NCBI RefSeq assembly: GCF_014195325.1
Contig: NZ_JACIBK010000003.1
Span: 186,001 to 250,000 of the forward strand
Reading direction: 5' to 3'
DNA: 64,000 nucleotides
Source: Rhizobium sp. BK650
Lineage (GTDB): Bacteria > Pseudomonadota > Alphaproteobacteria > Rhizobiales > Rhizobiaceae
Part shown: positions 60,189 through 64,000 of the stretch, piece by piece
Position numbering within the stretch: the first letter of the stretch is position 1
Layout: every line of letters begins with the position of its first letter
Translations under genes and position numbers: made by a program
The notes under the pieces: generated by a model
Told to the model about the DNA's origin: nothing
Database searches by the model: none
Seen by the model: the letters and a program-made list of their open reading frames with translations, nothing else

Positions 60189-60743
60189 TTACCTTAGCCG
60201 CCCGGCCGTCTGCAGCGCCAGGAGGATGGACGATACGTGAAGGGCCTGGCCGATCAGGCCGGTCTGCAATCCATCCAGTACTTCTGCGATGGGAAGGGCG
60301 TGAACCGTCAGGCCCTCTTCCCCGGCGTCGAGGCGTTGCTCGTATCGGCGCTCGGCGCCGGTCGCGAGATAGGTGTGAAGGCGGTTCGTGTGAGAGGCCG
60401 GATTTGGATACAAGCTGCTGATCAATTGCCAGTTTTGGGCAATGTATCCGGTTTCCTCTTCCAGTTCGCGGCGGGCCGCCTTTTCAGTGTCGGTGTCCCG
60501 CTCGTCGAGGCCGCCTCCCGGTATTTCCAGGAAGAACTTAGCCGCCGCGTGTCGATATTGGCGAACGAGCAGAAGACGATCGTCCGGGGTGATCGCAACG
60601 ATATTGACCCAATCGGGATAGGACATCACGTAATAAGGCGAAATCGTCACCCCGTCAGGCGTCAGGCAATCGTCGGCCCGTAAATTCAGCCATCGATCCT
60701 GCAGGATCGTCCTCGTTTCGAGCACCTTCCAGCCGTCGTCCAT
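60189..60743 (-). CDS. NUDIX hydrolase (ADP-ribose pyrophosphatase-like)
   Basis: 184 residues. N-terminal WKVLETRTILQDRWLNLRAD is the dimerisation strand of ADPR pyrophosphatases. The Nudix box EIPGGGLDERDTDTEKAARR-ELEEETGY keeps REx2EExG but has one extra residue and Asp/Thr where the first Glu is usual. It hydrolyses nucleoside diphosphate derivatives. GGAGCACCATATG-type site is weak. 60744-61024 upstream holds no recognised gene. Confidence 0.88.
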   Translation of the reverse strand: MDDGWKVLETRTILQDRWLNLRADDCLTPDGVTISPYYVMSYPDWVNIVAITPDDRLLLVRQYRHAAAKFFLEIPGGGLDERDTDTEKAARRELEEETGYIAQNWQLISSLYPNPASHTNRLHTYLATGAERRYEQRLDAGEEGLTVHALPIAEVLDGLQTGLIGQALHVSSILLALQTAGRLR

Positions 60744-61024
60744 ATGAAAATTCCCCTGTTTCGAGCGCGTGGATTTTCGAACAGTAGTTCACCGCGCCGG
60801 CGTTGGCGATGGCGATGGCGACACGATCGCCAGCGCAGGCCTTTCCGCCTTGTTGACAATCGCGCAATGGCAGGTAGTAATTCGCCAAGGCCTTGTGTTG
60901 CCCGCCGCTCACGCCAAACCTGGTATGGTGAAAACACTTTTTGATACCCCGTTCGACTTCCAGCCCTTCGGCAGTCGGTCAGCAATGTGAGCTCTGACGT
61001 TTTGATTGCCCTGGAGGAACTGGA

Positions 61025-61528
61025 ATGCTTAGGACACTTGGTATCAAGGGCATGGCGAAAGCCCTGCGGCAGGCCCTCAGTGATCGCAGGATAGAGCTGT
61101 CCCACGGCGATTGCCTGGAACTGATTGCAAAGCAATTTGGCGTGAAGGATTGGAACACGCTTTCTGCTGCGGTCGGGCAGGATGCGGGCGACAAGCCGCT
61201 TCTCTTCTCAGTCGTCGGCGATGAGATCATGCTGCATCGGACGACGCAAAGGCTTGACGTCAACGACACCGACTTGTCGGGATCACGTTTCAACGACGCC
61301 AATCTTACGGGAACATGGTTCAACCAGATCAACTTTTCCGGCGCCAAATTCAACGACAGCAACATGACCGGCTGGTACGTGAACGACGTCAATTTGTCCG
61401 GATCGCAATTCCAGAACATCAATCTCTCCGGTGTTACCTTTTCCAACTGCCGCATGCCTGGCGCCATGCTCGACGGGGTGCCGCTCGAAGAGATCGTTGC
61501 GGCCTACCGAAAATCCCAGGCGTCCTGA
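61025..61528 (+). CDS. Pentapeptide-repeat protein with a GyrI-like/glyoxalase-related N-terminal motif
   Basis: 167 residues. Residues 1-50 (GIKGMAKALRQALSDRRIEL, SHGDCLELIAKQFGVKDWNT) match the short helical N-terminal domain found in the so-called glyoxalase-superfamily proteins of rhizobia. Residues 75-150 are pentapeptide repeats (DLSGSRFNDANLTGTWFNQI, NFSGAKFNDSNMTG, NLSGSQFQNINLSG), a right-handed quadrilateral beta-helix. GGAGGAACTGGA precedes the ATG. It is followed at 7 bp by a GNAT gene. Confidence 0.85.
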   Translation: MLRTLGIKGMAKALRQALSDRRIELSHGDCLELIAKQFGVKDWNTLSAAVGQDAGDKPLLFSVVGDEIMLHRTTQRLDVNDTDLSGSRFNDANLTGTWFNQINFSGAKFNDSNMTGWYVNDVNLSGSQFQNINLSGVTFSNCRMPGAMLDGVPLEEIVAAYRKSQAS

Positions 61529-61535
61529 TCCTGCC

Positions 61536-62090
61536 ATGCCACATCAGGAAAACGGTTTCCCTCTGCTTCTGACAGACAGGTTGAGCCTGCGCTCGCCCGA
61601 TATCGGCGACTGCGACGATTTCCACGGGCTGCTTCAGATCCCGGAGGTTACCCGTTTTTCCGATTTGCCGGATGCTCCGAAAATAGCCCAGGCCCGACGC
61701 TCGATGAAATGGATGTGCGAGGCCTACGCCAAAGGAAAGGGCTGCGCCTGGATCATAGAAGATCGCATGTCGGGCCGGGTTCTCGGCGCTATCAGGTTCA
61801 ACCGCATCGACAGGCATTGGAAGTGGGCCGAGCTTGGCTACGAAATACACCCTTCGGTCTGGGGGACGGGGCTGATGACCGAAGCGGTGAAAGCCGTCAC
61901 GAAATGCGGATTCGATCACTTCTCCCTGAACCGCATCGAGGCATGGACGCTGCCCGGCAACACGGCATCGGACCGCGTTCTGGAAAAGGCCGGGTTCCGG
62001 TATGAGGGGACGCTCCGTCAGAAAGCATGGTTCAAAGACGCGTTCCATGATTTCCGGATGTTCGGCTGTATCGCTGGTCAGTCGATATGA
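61536..62090 (+). CDS. GNAT-family acetyltransferase (RimJ/RimL-like)
   Basis: 184 residues from ATG 61536. LLTDRLSLRSPDIGDCDDFH at the N-terminus, WAELGYEIHPSVWGTGLMTE (acetyl-CoA motif A) and NTASDRVLEKAGFRYEGTLR at the end are the RimJ/RimL pattern. A longer in-frame start reads through the upstream pentapeptide gene. No strong ribosome-binding site; probably coupled to the upstream gene. Confidence 0.88.
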   Translation: MPHQENGFPLLLTDRLSLRSPDIGDCDDFHGLLQIPEVTRFSDLPDAPKIAQARRSMKWMCEAYAKGKGCAWIIEDRMSGRVLGAIRFNRIDRHWKWAELGYEIHPSVWGTGLMTEAVKAVTKCGFDHFSLNRIEAWTLPGNTASDRVLEKAGFRYEGTLRQKAWFKDAFHDFRMFGCIAGQSI

Positions 62091-62118
62091 GATATCGATT
62101 TCAGGGGTTCCCACATTT

Positions 62119-62619
62119 ATGGTCCGTCTTCTCATCACCTATATGGAACAGCTCGCGCCGCCGCGAGGGCCTGCGCAGTCGTCTCCCACTGCGGAGGCCG
62201 GGATCGCGAAGGAGTGTCCGGATGCAGAGGACTATCTTCGGCTCTATCGGTCCGTCGGGATGCCCCTGCAGTGGGACGAGCGTCTGCGGATGACGAGGGA
62301 AGGGCTTCTTGCGTTCCTGTGCAGCAGTTCCACGGCTCTCTACATTTTGCGGCACGAAGGACGGCCAGTCGGGCTATGCGAGTTCACGGGCATTGGGGAG
62401 AAGGATGTGGAGCTGAAACACTTCGGCCTCGTTCCCGAGGTCCAGGGCCGTCGTCTCGGACCTTATCTGCTGGACTGGTCGCTCAGGGCGATATGGAACG
62501 ATCGGCCTGAGCGCGTCTGGCTCCACACGGACACCTGGGATCATCCCAAAGCCAAGGCCACTTACGAGCGCAGCGGCTTCAAGGCCTATGCCGAGGTCTG
62601 GGAAGAGTTTCCGGACTGA
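62119..62619 (+). CDS. GNAT-family acetyltransferase
   Basis: 166 residues from ATG 62119 (AGGGGTTCCC upstream). ELKHFGLVPEVQGRRLGPYL is motif A (QGRRLG); WDHPKAKATYERSGFKAY is motif B. The first 20 residues (MVRLLITYMEQLAPPRGP) fit this family. Substrate unknown. It follows the RimJ-like gene after 28 bp, likely in one transcript. Confidence 0.87.
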   Translation: MVRLLITYMEQLAPPRGPAQSSPTAEAGIAKECPDAEDYLRLYRSVGMPLQWDERLRMTREGLLAFLCSSSTALYILRHEGRPVGLCEFTGIGEKDVELKHFGLVPEVQGRRLGPYLLDWSLRAIWNDRPERVWLHTDTWDHPKAKATYERSGFKAYAEVWEEFPD

Positions 62620-62702
62620 TCGCATGTCGAAAGCCGTCCCATGCACCGGCAGCCGGAGGCTGGGTGCGTGCCCCACGAAGAGCACGCATCCGGGATAGAC
62701 GA

Positions 62703-63449
62703 TCAGTGGAAACCGCCGGCGGCAGTCACTCGCTCGCCGGTCAGCCAGCCGGCGTCGTCGGAAGCAAGGAAGACTGCGATTCTCGCGATATCATCGGGTT
62801 GGCCGATACGCCCAAGCGGGGTCTGAGCCACGGCGGTGTGCTCGAAATCGGAGCCGATGACGCCTATGGCGTGCGCGCCTTCGGTCTCGACAATGCCAGG
62901 GAGGATGGCGTTGACGCGGATCTTGCGCGGACCGAGCTCCTTGGCAAGCACGCCGGTGATGGCGTCCACGGCTCCCTTGGTCCCGGTATAGACGGCGGTG
63001 GCGGGCGGGGCGAGGCTGGTCACTACGGAGGAAATGTTGATCACGCTGCCGCCCTCGCCAATATGCTTGACGGCGGCCTGGGTCGTCAGCAGGAGGCCGA
63101 GAACGTTCACGTTGAACTGGCGGTGATAATGTTCCTCGGTGATCTCTTCGATCGTTGCGAATTCGTAGACGCCGGAATTGTTGACCAGCACGTCGAGACG
63201 GCCGAATTCCTTGATCGCGGCGTCGACCAGTCCCTGTGCCTGTTCCGCCTTCGACACATCGCCCTGGACCGCGACGGCCTTGCCGCCGGCGGCAGCGATC
63301 GCGTCGACGACAGCGTCCGCGCCGGCCTTGCTCGAGGCATAGTTGACCACCACTTTTGCGCCTTCAGCGGCGAGCGCCTTGGCAATCCCAGCGCCGATCC
63401 CCTTGGAGGCTCCTGTCACGACGGCGACTTTTCCAGCAAGCTTAGACAT
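62703..63449 (-). CDS. Short-chain dehydrogenase/reductase
   Basis: 248 residues from ATG 63449 (AAGGAATTGAT upstream). Classical FabG-like SDR: VVTGASKGIGAGIAKALAAE, DVLVNNSGVYEF, catalytic Ser in NISSVVTSL and YTGTKGAVDA (Y..xK), ending DDAGWLTGERVTAAGG. NADP(H)-dependent, substrate unknown. Divergent from an ArsR gene whose operator-like dyad lies between. Confidence 0.93.
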   Translation of the reverse strand: MSKLAGKVAVVTGASKGIGAGIAKALAAEGAKVVVNYASSKAGADAVVDAIAAAGGKAVAVQGDVSKAEQAQGLVDAAIKEFGRLDVLVNNSGVYEFATIEEITEEHYHRQFNVNVLGLLLTTQAAVKHIGEGGSVINISSVVTSLAPPATAVYTGTKGAVDAITGVLAKELGPRKIRVNAILPGIVETEGAHAIGVIGSDFEHTAVAQTPLGRIGQPDDIARIAVFLASDDAGWLTGERVTAAGGFH

Positions 63450-63519
63450 ATCAATTCCTTTCGACCGGAGTGCCGCCGGGAGTGACGGCTTCGTTCCGTA
63501 GTTCAGAAATTCGGAACTG

Positions 63520-63535
63520 TTGATCATGATATCAA
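63520..63535. promoter_or_regulatory. Operator candidate between SDR and ArsR
   Basis: TTGAT-CATGAT-ATCAA, a 16-bp dyad with 5-bp arms, 20 bp before the ArsR start and in the divergent region with the SDR gene. The AT-rich stretch TATATAAAAA next to it may be the -10 region of either promoter. Confidence 0.5.
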
Positions 63536-63555
63536 GTAGCCCTATATAAAAATTC

Positions 63556-63900
63556 ATGAGACCGCTCTTTCACCCAGCCGTCGAGGATCTGAAGCCGGAA
63601 GCGATCCTTTACGCGCTCTCCGATCCGGAGCGCGTGGCGATCTTCGCGCAAATCGCGGGCCTTGGCTCCAGCGGCACATGTACTGCGCTTGCCAATCTCG
63701 GCAGCCGCGTCATTCCCAAATCATCGCTGTCGCAGCATATGAAGGTGCTGCGCGAGGCCGGCCTTATCCGCGGCGAGCGTCATGGCGTGGAGATGCGCAA
63801 CCATTCGCGCTGTCAGGAAGTGGATCGGCGCTTTCCCGGTCTGATCCAGGCCATTCTCAGCGCCTACGGACGACCGCCGGAACAGTCGAACGCAGGCTGA
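63556..63900 (+). CDS. ArsR-family regulator
   Basis: 114 residues: AILYALSDPERVAIFAQIAG, SSLSQHMKVLREAGLIRGER, then a helical tail. A wHTH without an obvious metal-binding motif (single Cys in GTCTALANL and another in SRCQEVD). Divergent from the SDR gene at 62703, which it likely represses. Confidence 0.9.
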   Translation: MRPLFHPAVEDLKPEAILYALSDPERVAIFAQIAGLGSSGTCTALANLGSRVIPKSSLSQHMKVLREAGLIRGERHGVEMRNHSRCQEVDRRFPGLIQAILSAYGRPPEQSNAG

Positions 63901-63910
63901 GCGAAGCACC

Positions 63911-64000
63911 TCAGCGCGTTTCGGTCGGCAGTGCCTGCTCTCCGACATTGAGGGGCAGCAATATCTCGGCGATCAGGTTCCGAATCCAACGATGGGCGGG
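63911..64000 (-). CDS. C-terminal end of a gene cut by the window edge
   Basis: The minus-strand frame AHRWIRNLIAEILLPLNVGE, QALPTETR, TGA (63911-63913) stays open to the window edge. HRWIRNLIAE resembles the last helix of LysR regulators (HRWLRQLL type). Partial and uncertain. Confidence 0.4.
   Translation of the reverse strand, partial: PAHRWIRNLIAEILLPLNVGEQALPTETR

Overview
The window looks like chromosomal or chromid DNA of a Rhizobiales bacterium, most likely Rhizobium sensu lato. This rests on family content (BA14K, DUF1236, DUF6494, HWE kinases, cspA beside rpsU with a TTG start), high-GC codon use, and at least four families of short palindromic intergenic repeats of the type seen in rhizobia. 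It is an inference; there is no rRNA or housekeeping marker beyond rpsU to fix the species. No tRNA, rRNA, IS element, phage, CRISPR array or replication origin was seen.

Layout. 0-5 kb: secreted low-complexity protein; a VOC/GFA detoxification pair divergent from a TetR regulator; a DUF1003 membrane protein; and a winged-HTH-nucleotidyltransferase/HEPN pair that looks like a toxin-antitoxin module with a tandem 20-bp operator. 5-11 kb: isochorismatase-fold hydrolase, lipoproteins, VIT-family transporter, phosphodiester glycosidase-like protein, two GNATs. 11-15 kb: cold shock/rpsU block, exported DUF1236 protein, ClpP-like protease and an unlisted Gln/Arg-rich 53-residue protein. 15-25 kb: exported metallo-beta-lactamase-fold and alpha/beta hydrolases, a methyltransferase, an exported Hint-domain protein, SDR + AraC, exported esterase. 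25-34 kb: chloroperoxidase-like hydrolase/LysR, an orphan phnM-like gene, a decayed parDE locus, BA14K protein, MFS transporter, NmrA-like/AraC pair. 34-45 kb: LysR/DUF3237 pair and a signalling block (PAS protein, HWE kinase, PAS-GAF-PAS-HWE-REC hybrid kinase, response regulator) interleaved with an HxlR pair and gltS. 45-64 kb: GST, hydrolases, cupin, LysR regulators, a frameshifted quinone oxidoreductase, a chemoreceptor, Lrp, ArsR/SRPBCC pair, NUDIX, pentapeptide protein, GNATs, SDR/ArsR.

The main theme is regulator-enzyme pairs. Eight or more small oxidoreductase, hydrolase or binding-protein genes sit beside, usually divergent from, their own TetR, AraC, LysR, HxlR or ArsR regulator, and several have visible inverted repeats at or over the regulator start codon (1656-1702, 26850-26870, 33562-33592, 39365-39419, 59082-59101, 63520-63535). 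This is a flexible environmental-metabolism region rather than one pathway.

A second theme is decay and repeat activity. There are 3'-end fragments of an isochorismatase gene (7863) and a methyltransferase gene (15431) near their intact homologues, a hydrolase fragment (58757), a parDE locus cut by a palindromic repeat (29333-29935), and a one-base frameshift in a quinone oxidoreductase (about 53394). A 57-bp hairpin element, present once, once degenerate, and once as a tandem array, directly abuts the stop codon of the neighbouring minus-strand gene in all three places. The best candidates for new biology are the HTH-MNT/HEPN module, this stop-codon hairpin element, the Hint-domain exported protein and the Gln/Arg-rich small protein.
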